Positions 46,850 to 57,739 of a stretch of DNA of 64,000 nt are shown in pieces. Made by a program: the position numbers and the translations under genes. The notes under the pieces are model-generated. The model was not told where the DNA came from. It did not search any database and saw only the letters and a list, made by a program, of their open reading frames with translations. The stretch is from the NCBI GenBank assembly GCA_016271365.2, contig CM057459.1:488821501-488885500 (forward strand), given 5' to 3'. The stretch comes from Neoceratodus forsteri. Its lineage: Eukaryota; Chordata; Ceratodontiformes; Ceratodontidae. Position 1 is the first letter of the stretch, and the number at the start of each line of letters is the position of its first letter.

Positions 46850-48182
46850 GGCCCAGATATTCAAAAGGGTTGCACATGGCTCAACAATGTTACACCATGC
46901 ACAACCCACTGATGCACCCACAGCGCGATATTCAAATGGGAATTGTGCCTGGAACGCATCAGTAATGTATGCAGGCGCAGGTAGGGGGGTGTGCCCATGC
47001 ATACTCTGCACATCCTGATATTAAGCCTGGCATGTGCTGAGCCATGCATGAGCAACCCCTACTTGCACTGCACAAAGTTGATCCAAAAATAAAGAGGAGC
47101 AACAGCTGGCCACTCACAGGTGAGCTGCCATATTGCAGGGTGCAACACAGCAACTGCCACTTGTGGGTGGCTACCTGAGCTCCAGCAGCACCTCTGTGGT
47201 GGCGCCCCCCCATGCCTAATCACGGGCACTGGTATGAAATAATAGAATCTGATATCCCTGGTGGTCCAGTGGACTGCTGTCAGCTCGATCGTGGGCTTAA
47301 GTAAAATTATAAAGTTTCCTATATCCCTGGTGGTCCAGTGGACCACTGTCAGTCCAATTGTGGGCTTAAGTAAAATTATAAAGTTTCCTATATCACTGGT
47401 GGTCCAGTGGACCACTGTCAGCCTGATCATGGGCTTAAGTAAACTTCTAACGATTCCTATATCCCTGGTGGTCCAGCGGACCCCCCTCCCCACTCGCCCA
47501 CTGATTCCCACCACCACACTTCCCCCCGGTCAGCGGCGGGTGGCAGCACCCCACTCACCTGCCACCCCACTGCCCACCGACTGACACCATCAGTAGGGCT
47601 GTACACCCATTGGTCCACCGCGTGAGCCAATGGGCATGTAGGGATATAGGAATAGTTAGAATTTTACTTAAGCCCGCGATCGGGCTGACAGTGGTCCACT
47701 GGACCACCAGGGATATTGAATGCTTTATTATCTTTCAAATGCCTGCGATTGGGCTATGAGGCACATCGGTGCACTGCAGGGGGTGTTGGTCCCCGATGGC
47801 TGCTGCCTGGCAGGGCGCCAGGTGCAAGTCACCAGGAATCGGTGCACCTGCATGCAAATTGGGCCATAATGACATGCAAATGGTCCCATTTGTACCTTTC
47901 ATACATTCTGGCCCCATCTGCATGTGCACTTTTGAATATCGTGGTTGTTACACCTAGCACAATGGAACTTGCACTAGCGCATCCCCCTGCTCCACTCTGG
48001 CCACTTGTGCTGGTGCAGTGCCACTGCACCATGTTCACTGTGGGTGGCCAGAGTGTAATATTCAACAATGCTGAGCCATGGCACAGCTCCATTGAATATC
48101 ACCCAGTCAATGCCCCTGCGCAGCCAAGTTGGGCTGCACCCAGGCTTGCGCCACAGCCTAGAGCAGTTTGAATATCCGAGCT
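46850..48182. mobile_element. Nonautonomous Harbinger element (Harbinger-N), 1.3 kb
   Basis: The TIRs read GGCCCAGATATTCAAA and AGCTCGGATATTCAAA (13 of 16 matching), flanked by CAT at 46847-46849 and 48183-48185. The core ATATTCA and overall form match Harbinger-1's ends. It has no transposase. A smaller TIR element lies inside (47236-47735). It sits in the palindrome interior of U1. Confidence 0.75.
47236..47735. mobile_element. TIR element with 69-bp tandem repeats, nested in Harbinger-N
   Basis: Left text from ATATCCCTGGTGGTCCAGTG to GGGCTTAAGTAAAATT is repeated three times with a 69-bp period (starts 47252, 47321, 47390; a partial at 47459). An inverted copy closes the element at 47637-47720. 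The 69-bp period is a multiple of three and gives a repetitive open frame that I treat as noncoding. Confidence 0.65.
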
Positions 48183-48605
48183 CATATGTGTAGTCTGTGT
48201 TATGTGTTGGTGGCAGTGCGTGTCCCAAGATGTCTAGTTGTCTGTAGTGATATGTGTTTAACGGTGCATGGAATGTCCAGGATGACAGTTAGCAGTGACG
48301 ACCCCATGCCACAGCCTGATGGGAGCATGGGTGTGTGGTTTTGTGGTTTACATAGTTGTAAGTTATTCCTGTTACCTGCTGCTGGTTATGTGTGATTGGT
48401 TATGTTGAATTGGTCCTTCCCCTACTTGCATGTATGTATGTGTGGTGGTGGTGGGGGTGGGGAGGGAATGCGCAGTTAGGGTTTTCAACCTTAACACCGA
48501 ATTTCCTTGCTTTTGTCGCTGTGGAACAACCTTAACTGGTGCATTAAACAGAGTTTTTTTGCCATGAATTTCCCTTCTTTTTGAGAATGTGCACTATAAA
48601 TAGTG

Positions 48606-49070
48606 AAGTAATGGTAACGCAAACACAAGCGCAAATGGTAACGCACATGGTGATGCAAATGTAAATGATAATGCAAACGGTAATAGAAATGCAAGGGCAA
48701 ATGTTAATGAAAACAGAAACACAAATGTAAGTGCATACAGAAACACAAATCGTAATGCGCACAGTCACGGTAATGCATTTGGAAACACAAACACTTATGG
48801 GAACAGAAACGATGATGCCAAAGGAAACACACACAGAAACAGAAATGCAAATGGAAGCATGTATGGAAATGCAAATGGAAATGCACACAGTGATGCAAAA
48901 GGAAACACATACAAAAACAGTAATGGAAATGCAAATAGTAACAGTAACACAAAAGCAAGCGCAAATGAAAACGCAATGGTAATGCACATGGTTGGGTAGA
49001 TGGTATCGATAACACAAACGATTACAGAAATGCAAGTGGAAATGCTAACCGTAACAGTAACAAAAACGCA
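48606..49070 (+). repeat. Hexanucleotide array of U1
   Basis: Degenerate AAYGSA-type hexamers (AATGGTAACGCAAACACA and so on). On this strand one frame reads Asn-Ala/Asn-Gly dipeptides throughout. The other arrays are in the opposite orientation. Confidence 0.8.
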
Positions 49071-50241
49071 CACCCTTTTTCCCCAAAAGTGAAGAATGTA
49101 TGCATAACAATGGGCCTCGGAGCAGTATATGAACACTTGGAATACTAAATTGTTTATATCTCAGGAACCGTATGACGTAGAAAAAAAATAAAATTTCTTA
49201 TAATTTATTACCTTCCTGGCTAGCTTTGCACTTAGCCCTCTGGCAGGGGGCTAAGTGTTTTTCTGATAAAAAGTACGTATCTTGAAGAGTTTCTGAGATA
49301 CGGGCCTCGAAAGGCGTGGTGGACGCCGTAATGTTAGTCTATGGGAAAAATCATCAACTTCAGAGTACCATAACTTTGCAGCACTGTAATATTTTGTCAC
49401 CAAACCACAAAAAGGCACATATGTGGGATCTTGGCTTTCTTCCCTCCAAATTTCAGCCCAAAAGACCAAACCGTTCTTTTGCAGCAGGGTGGCAAATATT
49501 TCCTAACCTTTTGGCCATATTGTCGCAAAGTAGTGTCGTGATTTGCGACACTTTCACAAAGGAAAAAGCATGAAAGTGTCAAATGTGTGATACTACTTTG
49601 TGACACTAGAGTTTACAAAAATTTTAAAAACATTTCTGTGCTGTTGAACCCCCCCAAAAAACACATGGCTAGCATCCTCAGAGCTTAACTAGATGAACAC
49701 AAAAAGAATTGTGTCCCTAGAGGGTCTTAGTTTTAAATGCCAAGCATTCTGTGACCACCAGCTGAAAACAAAATGGTGGATTTGTGACACTACAAGGGTC
49801 ATTTGCGACATTAGAAACTGCATTTGCGACATTGTCGAACAGTTTGTTAACTTTTCCTATTGACTATAATGGGAAACTTGCTTTTTGAATAACTTTTCAA
49901 CCATTTAGTATTTTTTCATGAAATGTTCAAAAGGCACATCAGGGACCCTGGCTGCATGGTCCCTGAAGGTTTCAGACCAGTCACACAGACTGTGCGACCT
50001 GTGGGTGCGAGCAAAGAATGCACAAAAAATTGTGAATATCACATTCTATGGTGCTATGTAGCTCTGCAACTGTATATTCAACCATTACAAAACTTGGCAG
50101 ATCCAGAGATCTATGGTACTGCTATGTGCATGCAAAATGTCAGGCAAATCCATCGTAGGTGTCAATGTTATTAAACTGCCAAATTTCAGAGTTTAACCTA
50201 AATGTGGTACTCAACCCTAACTAGAGTGGCACTACCGTGCC

Positions 50242-50243
<2 letters not shown>
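49071..50243 (-). repeat. Body of U1
   Basis: Matches U2-U5 bodies in reverse complement, with blocks CCGTATGACGTAGAAAAAAA, TTTGCAGCAGGGTGGCAAA and GTCGCAAAGTAGTGTCG. It carries one copy of the ~194-bp subrepeat. It belongs with U2 and U3 in using GTGTCGCAAA rather than CTTTCGCAAA. Confidence 0.7.
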
Positions 50244-50244
<1 letters not shown>

Positions 50245-50293
<49 letters not shown>

Positions 50294-50330
50294 TATATCT
50301 ATATATATATATCTATATATATATATATTA
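50245..50330. repeat. (AT)n at the mirror axis between U1 and U2
   Basis: About 43 AT units with a few interruptions (AGATATATCT). U1 lies to the left and U2 to the right in opposite orientation. Confidence 0.9.
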
Positions 50331-51479
50331 TGGTAAAGTAGCACTTTTAAGGTTAAAGGGTGAAATTTTGCACCTTAATAACTTTGCCACCGTTCAATAG
50401 ATTTGCCTGAAAGTTGGTAAGCACTGTTGGGCATGGTAGATCTTGGGACCTGTCAACTTTCATACCAGTCAGCTATACAACTGTGGAGTTATTAAGTGAC
50501 ATCCGAATGCGCAATTATGCTTTTTTGTGCATTCTTTGCTCATGCCTACAGGTCGCATGGTTTGTGCAACTGGTCTGAAAACTTCAGGGAACGTGTGGCT
50601 GGGGTCCCTGATGTACCTTTTGAAGATTTCGTGAAAAAATATGTAACAGTTCAAAAGTTATTAAAAAAACAATTTCCCTTATAAGTCAATGGGAAAAGTT
50701 AACAAAAAGTTCAAAAGTGTCGCAGATGCACTTTTTAGTGTTGCAAATGGCCCTAGTAGTGTCACAAATCTGCCATTTTGTTTTCTGTTACTGATCAAAA
50801 AAATGCTTGGCATTTAAAATTGGGACCCTCTAGAGACACAATTCTTTCTGTGTTCACCTAGTCGGACCCTGAGGATGCTAGCCATGTCTTTATTTTGGGG
50901 TTATTCACCCCAGAAATATGTTTTTCAAATTTCTGGAAACAGTAGTGTCACAAAGTAGTGTCACACCAGCGACACTTTCACAAATATTTGTGAAAGGTGT
51001 CGCAAATTGTGACACTACTTTTTCTGATTATGGCCAAAATGACAGGAGTTCTTTGCCACCCTGCTGCAAAAGAACAGTTTAGTCTCTTGGGCTGAAATTT
51101 GGAGGGAAATCATCCAACATCTCACAGATGTTCCTTTTCATAGTTTGGTGACAAAATATTGCATGGATGCCAAGTTATGGTACTCCAAAGTTGGCATTTT
51201 ATCCCATAGTGGAGTACACCGTGCCTTTCAGTGCTCGTATCTCAATAACGGTGCGAGATACCGAATTTTTGTAGTGACCATGTGTAGCCCTATGGGCTAC
51301 ATGTTCATCAAAAATGTAGCCTGGAATATCATGAATCGTGAATTTTTTTTTCTACTGAGATATAAGCAATTTAGTATTCTCAAAGCTCATTTTCTGCTCT
51401 AAGGCCCATTATTATGCATGCATTCTTTGTATACACTGTGTTTCTCTATGCAGCTGTTGGGCAAAACCAGGGTGTGCTC

Positions 51480-52210
51480 TTCTGTTACTGTTAAGTTGCC
51501 ATTACCACTTGTGTGTCCATAACCGTTCGCATTACCGTTCCCATGTATGCCACCATGTGCATTACCCTTTGCATTCTTGTTTGTGTATGCACTTCTGTTC
51601 TTGTTTCCATTTCTCTTTACTTTGCCATTATTTCTGCTGTTAACGTTACCATTTGCGCTTCCAATTGCCATACCGTGACTGTACACATCATGGTTTGTGT
51701 TTCCATATGCGCTTGCATTTCCTTTTGTGTTTCTGTTTCCTTTGGTGTTATTGTAGCTGTTACCGTTAACATTTGCATTTACAATTGCGGTAACGTGACC
51801 ATGCGCGTTACGGTTTGTGTTTCCATACGCGCTTGCGTTCACATTTCTGTTTCCTTTGGTGTTATTCTTCATGTTAATTTCACCATTTGCATTTACAATT
51901 GTGGTATCATGCCCGTGCGCTTTATGGTTTGTGTTTACATGCATGCTTGTGTTCGCGTTTCCATTTCTGTTCCCTTTGGTGTTCTTTTTGCTGTAACACT
52001 TAACATTTGCATTTAAAATACTGGTGCCGTCACTGTGCGTGTTACCAGTTGCATTTTCGTACGTGCTTGCATGTCCATTTGCGCCACTGTTCGCTTAAGC
52101 GACACTTTGCATTTGCATTTCTAGTAATATTTGCTTTACCATTTACATTTGCATTACCATGTGCGTAACCATTGGCGCTTGCATTTGCATTGCTCTTCCT
52201 GTTACTATGT
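51480..52210 (-). repeat. Hexanucleotide array of U2 with ~114-120-bp higher order
   Basis: The block TTTCTGTTTCCTTTGGTGTT recurs near 51732, 51846 and 51965, giving higher-order periods of about 114 and 119 bp on top of the 6-bp repeat. The array ends in TTACTATGTGACAAGACATC, a motif seen again twice in U5. Confidence 0.8.
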
Positions 52211-52296
52211 GACAAGACATCATGTGGTGGGCCCCGTGCTTCCACCACCACATTCCATTCACTATCATCCTCATTCTCAAAAAGAAGGGAGATTAG

Positions 52297-52649
52297 AGGC
52301 AAAAAAATCCATTTAATGCATCAGTTAGGGTTGTTCCACAGTGACAAAAGCAAGGAAATTTGGTGTTAGTGTTGAAAGAAGCCCTTGCCCCCCCAAGTCC
52401 GCCACCCCAACTGGCAATGGGGTGTGCGTTGGGGTTATTAGTCCTAACTCTCACCCCATTCTCTTATACCTCTGCTTCTTTACACATGTGATGGGATAAG
52501 AGTTAGGGCTGATGACCCCAATGCACACCCCGTTGCCGGTTGGGGGTTGGGCTGGGGGTACAAGGGCTTCTTTCAACCCTAACACCGAATTTCCTTGCTT
52601 TTGTCACTGTGGAACAACCCTAACTGATGCATTAAATGGATTTTTTGCC
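52297..52649. repeat. Palindrome P2 of U2
   Basis: Arms of ~150 bp from GAGGCAAAAAAATCCATTTA through CAGTTAGGGTTGTTCCACAG to GGGTGTGCGTTGGGG pair with the right half. The loop is near CTCTTATACCTCTGCTTC. Confidence 0.85.
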
Positions 52650-52651
52650 TG

Positions 52652-52696
<45 letters not shown>

Positions 52697-53881
52697 GCAT
52701 GGTAGTGCCACTCTAGTTAGGTTGAGTACCACATTTAAGGTTAAACTCTGAAATTTGGCAGCTTAATAACTTTGCCACCATATGATGGATATGCCTGAAA
52801 TTTGGCATGCACAGAGCAGTACCATAGATCTCTGGATCTATCAAGTTTTGTAATGGTGGGCTATACAGTTGCAGAGCTACATAGCCCTGTAGACTGTGGT
52901 AATTACACAATTTTGCACATTCTTTGCTCGCACCAACAGGTAGCACGGTCTGCACGACTGGTCCAAAACCTTCAGTGAACATGCAGCCAAGGTCCCCAAT
53001 GTACCTTTCAAAGATTTCAGGAAAAAATATTGAACGGTTGAAAAGTTACTCAATAAACAGGTTTCCCATTATAGTCAATAGAAAAAGTTGACAAAAAAGT
53101 TGTACAGTGTCGCAAATGCAGTTTTCTGTGTCACAAATGACCCCTGTAGTGTTGCAATCCTGCCGTCTTGTTTTCAGTTGGTGGTCACAGAAATGCTTGG
53201 CATTTAAATTTGGGACCCTATAGGGACACAATTCTTTTTGTGTTCACCTAGTCGAGTCCTGAAGATGCTAGCCATATCTTTTTTGGGTGTTAAACACCCC
53301 AGACATATGTTTTTAAAATTTTTGGAAATAGTAGTGTCACAAAATAGTGTCACACTTGCAACACTTTTGTGATTTTTTTTGCGAAAGTGTTGCAAATCAT
53401 GACACTACTTTGTGACACTATGCCAAAAACAGCAGGAAATCTTTGCCACCCTGCTACAAAAGAATGGTTTGGTCTTTTGGGCTGAAATTTGGAGGGAAGA
53501 AAGCCAAGATGCCACCGATGTGCCTTTTTTTAGTTTGGTGAGAAAATATTAGACACCTGCAAAGTTACAGTAGTCCGAAATTTATGATTTTTCCCATAGG
53601 CTAACATTACGGGGGTCCGCTGCACCTTTTGGGGCCCGTATCTCGAAAACGCTTCGAGATAAAGACTTTTTGTCAGAAAAATAAGTACAAAACTAGTCAG
53701 GAAAGTCATAAATAATATGAGATTTAAATTTTTTTTCTACGTCATTCGGTTCCTGAGATATAAGCAATTTAGTATTCCAAGTGTTCCTTTGTGCTCCGAA
53801 GGCCATTATTACGCATACATTCTTTGTATTCACTGTGCTTCTGAATGCACTTTATGGAGACAAACAGAGGGTGCATTTGTG

Positions 53882-54302
53882 CTACTGTTACAGTTAGCAT
53901 TTCTGCTTGTGTTTCTGTGACTGTTTGTGTTAGCGTTTCCGTTTACATTGCCGTGTCCATTACCCTTTGCGTTTGTGTTTGTGCTTGCATTTGCATTACT
54001 GTTATTATTTGCATTTCCATTATGGGTTTTGTTTGCCTTTGTGTTTACTTTTGCATCACCATGTGCATTGCAGTTTGCATTTGCATATGTGCTTCCATTT
54101 GCGCTTCTGTTTCCTTTGGCTTCATTGTTGCTGTTACCATAAGTATTTGCATTTCCAATTGCGTTACCGTGATTGTGCGCGTAATGATTTGTGTTTGCTT
54201 AAGCGCTTGCATTTCCGCTTCCATTTCAGTTACTGTTCCCTTTGGCGTCCTCCATGCTGTTACCATAACCATGTCTGTTTCCAATTGCTTTACTGTTACT
54301 GA
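53882..54302 (-). repeat. Hexanucleotide array of U3
   Basis: Same 6-bp pattern (minus strand AAYGSA). Contains CTGTTTCCTTTGGCTTCATTG as the higher-order marker block. Confidence 0.75.
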
Positions 54303-54370
54303 AGGGCCACACACTCGCACCATCACATTCCATTCACTATTTATACTGCACATTCTCAAAAAGAAGGGAA

Positions 54371-54748
54371 ATTCATGTCAAAAAGCTCTGTTTAATGCAT
54401 CAGTTAGGGGTGTTCCACAGCAAAAAAACAAGGAAATTCAATGCTAGGGTTGCCACCCCTTGCACCCCACACCCACCCCACCCCCACCAACAGGCATCGG
54501 GGTGTGTGACGGGGTTGTCAATCCTATCTCTCACCCGATTCTCCTATACTGCACTGCCTTAGCTTGTTTACACATGGAATGGGGTGAGAGTTAGGGCTGA
54601 TGACCTCAACGCACACCCCAATGCCTGTTGGTGGGGGTGGGGTGGGCATGGAGTGCAAGGGGTGGCAACTCTAACATCGAATTCTCTTGCTTTTGTCGCT
54701 GTGGAACAACCCTAACTGATGCATTAAACAGAGTTTTTTGCCATGAAT
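54371..54748. repeat. Palindrome P3 of U3
   Basis: Arms begin ATTCATGTCAAAAAGCTCTG and end in its complement. The inner arm contains GGGGTGTGTGACGGGG and TAGGGCTGATGACC-like text. Confidence 0.85.
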
Positions 54749-54760
54749 ATATATACAGTG

Positions 54761-54794
<34 letters not shown>

Positions 54795-54796
54795 TA

Positions 54797-54963
54797 AGGA
54801 GGCAGTATAGTGCAGTGGTTTAAGGCTCTGAGTTGCTAACCTGGAGATGTGGGTTTGAATCCCACAGCCCCCACTTGCATACTGTGTGATTTTGAGTAAG
54901 TCACTTAACTTCCTTGTGCTCCCAGGTCACAGCTGTAAACAAGCTTCAGCTTAGTGTGTCTCT
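54797..54963 (+). mobile_element. MIR-like CORE SINE
   Basis: tRNA-like head with an A box (TAGTGCAGTGGTTTAAGG) and a B box (GGGTTTGAATCCCAC), followed by the CORE-like text TGTGTGATTTTGAGTAAGTC and ACTTAACTTCCTTGTGC. It sits between two (AT)n blocks separating U3 and U4. Confidence 0.8.
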
Positions 54964-54972
54964 CCTGGTTAA

Positions 54973-55055
<83 letters not shown>
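54964..55055. repeat. (AT)n between SINE and U4
   Basis: Uninterrupted AT dinucleotides over most of the interval. Similar tracts lie at 52653-52690, 56948-57002 and 59863-59902. Confidence 0.9.
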
Positions 55056-55056
<1 letters not shown>

Positions 55057-55789
55057 TAGCACAGTAGTGCTACCATAGTTAGGGTTGAGGAGCCATTTGC
55101 ATGTTAAACCTAAAATTTTGCACCTTAATAACTTTGCAACAATTCAACGGATTTTCCTGAAATTTGGTATACACAATCAAGAACCATACATCTTGGGATT
55201 TGCCCACATTCATACTGTTCGGATATACAGCTGCAGAGTTATTAAGTGTGATCTATGCACGCGTTTACGCTTTTTTGCAATTCTTTGGTCATCTCTACCG
55301 GTCACATGGTTTACACAACCAGTTCGATATCTTCAGAAAACGTGTGGCCAGGGTCCCTGATGTGTCTTTTGAAGATTTCATGAAAAAATATTAAATGGTT
55401 CAAAATTTATTTAAAAAACAGTTTCCCATTATAAGTCAATGGGAAAAGTTAACAAAAAGTTAAACACTTTCGCAAATGCAGTTTTTACTTTCGCAAATGG
55501 CCCTTTTACTTTCGCAAATCCACCATTTTATTTTCAGTTGGTGATCAGAAAAATGCTTGGAATTTAAATTTGGGACCCTCTAGCAACACAATTATTTTTC
55601 TGTTTACCTAGTCGGACCCTGAGGATGCTAGGCGTGTCTTCATTTTGGGGTTAAACACCCTAGAAATATGTTTTTCAAGTTTCTGGAAAAAGTACTTTTG
55701 CAAAGTAGTGTCGCACTCATGAAAGTGTCGCTAATTTTTGTGAAAGCTTTCACAAATTGCGATACTACTTTTCCAGGCTATGGCAAAAT

Positions 55790-56165
55790 TACAGGAATTA
55801 TTTGCCACCCTGCTGCAAAAGAACGGTTTGGTCTTTTGGGCTGGTATTTGAAGGGAACGCAGCCAACATCTCACAGATGTGCCTTTCAGTATTTCGGTGG
55901 AAAATATTACAGGGCAGAAAAGTTACGGCACTCCAAATTTGGTGCTTTTTCCCATAGGATAACATTACGGAGTCCATCACATTACAGGAATCCTTTGCCC
56001 CCCTGCTGCAAAATAATGGTTTGGTCTTTTGGGCTGAAATTTGGAGGAAAGAAAGCCGACATCCCACAGATGTCCATTTCAGTTGTTTGGTGAAAAAATA
56101 TTACAGGGAGCCAAAGTTATCGCACTCCAAACTTCTCTTTTTTTCCCATAGGATAACATTACAAC
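55790..56165 (+). repeat. ~194-bp subrepeat, 2 copies (U4)
   Basis: Each copy contains TTTGCCACCCTGCTGCAAAA-like text, then GGGCTGAAATTTGGAGG and TTTTTCCCATAGGATAACAT. The copy starts are about 193 bp apart. Confidence 0.7.
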
Positions 56166-56452
56166 GTTCACCGTGGCTTTCAGGGCCCGTATCTCAGAAA
56201 CGGTGCGAGATACGGACTTTTCATTGGAAAAATGCTTAGCCCCCTAATGTGGGTAAGTACAAAACTAGCCAGGAAAGTCATACATCATATGACTTTTAAA
56301 TTTTTTTTCTACGTCGTATGGTTCCTGAGATATAAGCAATTTAGTATTCCTACTCTTCATTTTTCTGCTCCAAGACCCATTATTATGCATACATTCTTTG
56401 TACTCACTGTCTTTCTCTATGCAGCTTTTGGGGAAAGCCAGCCTGTGCGCTT

Positions 56453-56655
56453 ACGTTACTGTTACCCTTACCGCTTCTGCTTGCGGTTCCGTACCTGTTT
56501 TATTTACCGTTCCCTTCTATGGCACCATGCGCATTACATTTTGCGTTTTCATTTGCACTTGCATTTGTGTTATTTTAACCATTTGTGTCTACAGTACTGT
56601 TTATCTTTCTGTTTCGCTTTGCATCACCATGCGCATTACCATTTGTGCTGGGCCC
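56453..56655 (-). repeat. Hexanucleotide array of U4
   Basis: Shortest full array. It contains GTTTTCATTTGCACTTGCAT and GTGTCTACAGTACTGTTTAT, which is also found in U5. Confidence 0.7.
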
Positions 56656-56706
56656 CTCACTCCCACTGCTGCATTACATTCACTATTTCTCATTATCATT
56701 CTCAAA

Positions 56707-56945
56707 AAGAAGGGAAATTAGAGGCAAAAAACTCCATTTAACTCTCACCCCTTTCTCCTATACCTCTGCTTCTTCACACATCTTATGGGGTGAGATATAG
56801 GGCCGACAACCCCAATGTGCACCCTGATGCCAGTTGTGGGGGTGGACAGGGGGGTCAAAGGTGGGCTTTCAACCCTAACACTGAATTTCCTCACTTTTGT
56901 CGCTGTGGAACAACCGTAACTAATGCATTAAATGGAGTTTTTTGC

Positions 56946-56951
<6 letters not shown>
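56707..56951. repeat. Palindrome P4 of U4, left arm partly deleted
   Basis: The right arm is complete, TTTCAACCCTAACACTGAAT to GGAGTTTTTTGCCTCTA. The left arm retains only its outer ~25 bp plus the loop. Confidence 0.75.
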
Positions 56952-57007
<56 letters not shown>

Positions 57008-57739
57008 ATACGGTAGTGCTACCATAGTTAGAGTTGAGGAGCCATTTCTATATTAAACCCTAAAACTTTACATCTTAATAACTTTGCAACTGTTTGACAG
57101 ATTTGCCTGAAATTTGGAATACATGATCAAGAACCATAGGCCTTGGTATCTGCCAAGTTTTGTACCAGTCAGATATACAGCTGTGGAGTTATTAAGCATG
57201 ATCTGTGCACGCGTTTATGCTTTTTCTGGAATTCTACGGTCACGCCTACAGGTCGTACGGTTTGCACGACCAGCCCAAAATCTTCAGGGAACATGCAGCT
57301 GGGGTCCCTGATGTGCCTTTTGAAGATTTCATGAAAAAAAATATTAAACAGTTCAAAAGTTATTAAAAAAAGAGTTTCCCGTTATAAGTCAATGGGAAAA
57401 GTTAACAAAAAGTTCGACAGTGTCGCAAATGCAATTTTACTTTCGCAAATGGGCCTGTTACTTTTGCAAATTGGCCATTTTGTTTTCAGTTGGTGATCAG
57501 AGAAATGGTTGGCATTTAAATTTGGGACCATCTAGCAACCTAATTCTTTTTGTATTCACCTAGTCGGACCCTGAGGATGCTTGCCATGTCTTTACTTTGT
57601 GTTAAAACACCCCAGAAATATGTTTTTCAAATTTCTGGAAAAAGTACTTTCACAAATTACTTTCATGCTCACGAAAGTGTCGAACTTTTTTGAGAAAGCT
57701 TTTGCAAATTGCGACAGTAGTTTTCCATCTGTGGGAAAG

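Larger units (their letters stand above)
46108..50243 (-). repeat. Composite unit U1 (inverted), split by Harbinger-N
   Basis: In minus orientation: body 50243-49071, hexamer array 49070-48606, palindrome arm 48605-48395, interior 48394-46330 (with Harbinger-N), second arm 46320-46192, short AT run 46124-46108. The inner arms share GTTATTCCTGTTACCTGCTG-like text with U5 near 59640-59665. Confidence 0.65.
50331..52690 (+). repeat. Composite unit U2
   Basis: Body 50331-51480, hexamer array 51480-52210, palindrome 52297-52649, (AT)n 52653-52690. The hexamer array is the longest of the five. Confidence 0.7.
52693..54796 (+). repeat. Composite unit U3
   Basis: Starts with hairpin GTGGCATGGTAGTGCCAC. 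Body 52693-53881, hexamer array 53882-54302, palindrome 54371-54748, (AT)n and (CA)n 54747-54796. Confidence 0.7.
55055..57002 (+). repeat. Composite unit U4
   Basis: Starts with hairpin GGTAGCACAGTAGTGCTACC. Body 55055-56452, short hexamer array 56453-56655, truncated palindrome 56707-56951, (AT)n. The left palindrome arm lost ~100 bp between CTCCATTTA and ACTCTCACC. Confidence 0.7.

Noticed and set aside
47261..47584. 107-codon open frame with 23-residue repeats
   Set aside because: It is explained by a 69-bp tandem repeat within a nonautonomous transposon.
51399..51944. 181-codon Asn/Gly-rich open frame, and similar frames in the other hexamer arrays
   Set aside because: A 6-bp repeat leaves several frames open by default. 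Start, length and frame differ among units and there is no promoter or conserved terminus.
48606..52210. CRISPR-like array
   Set aside because: The repeats are contiguous hexamers with no constant repeat plus unique spacer pattern, and the DNA is eukaryotic.
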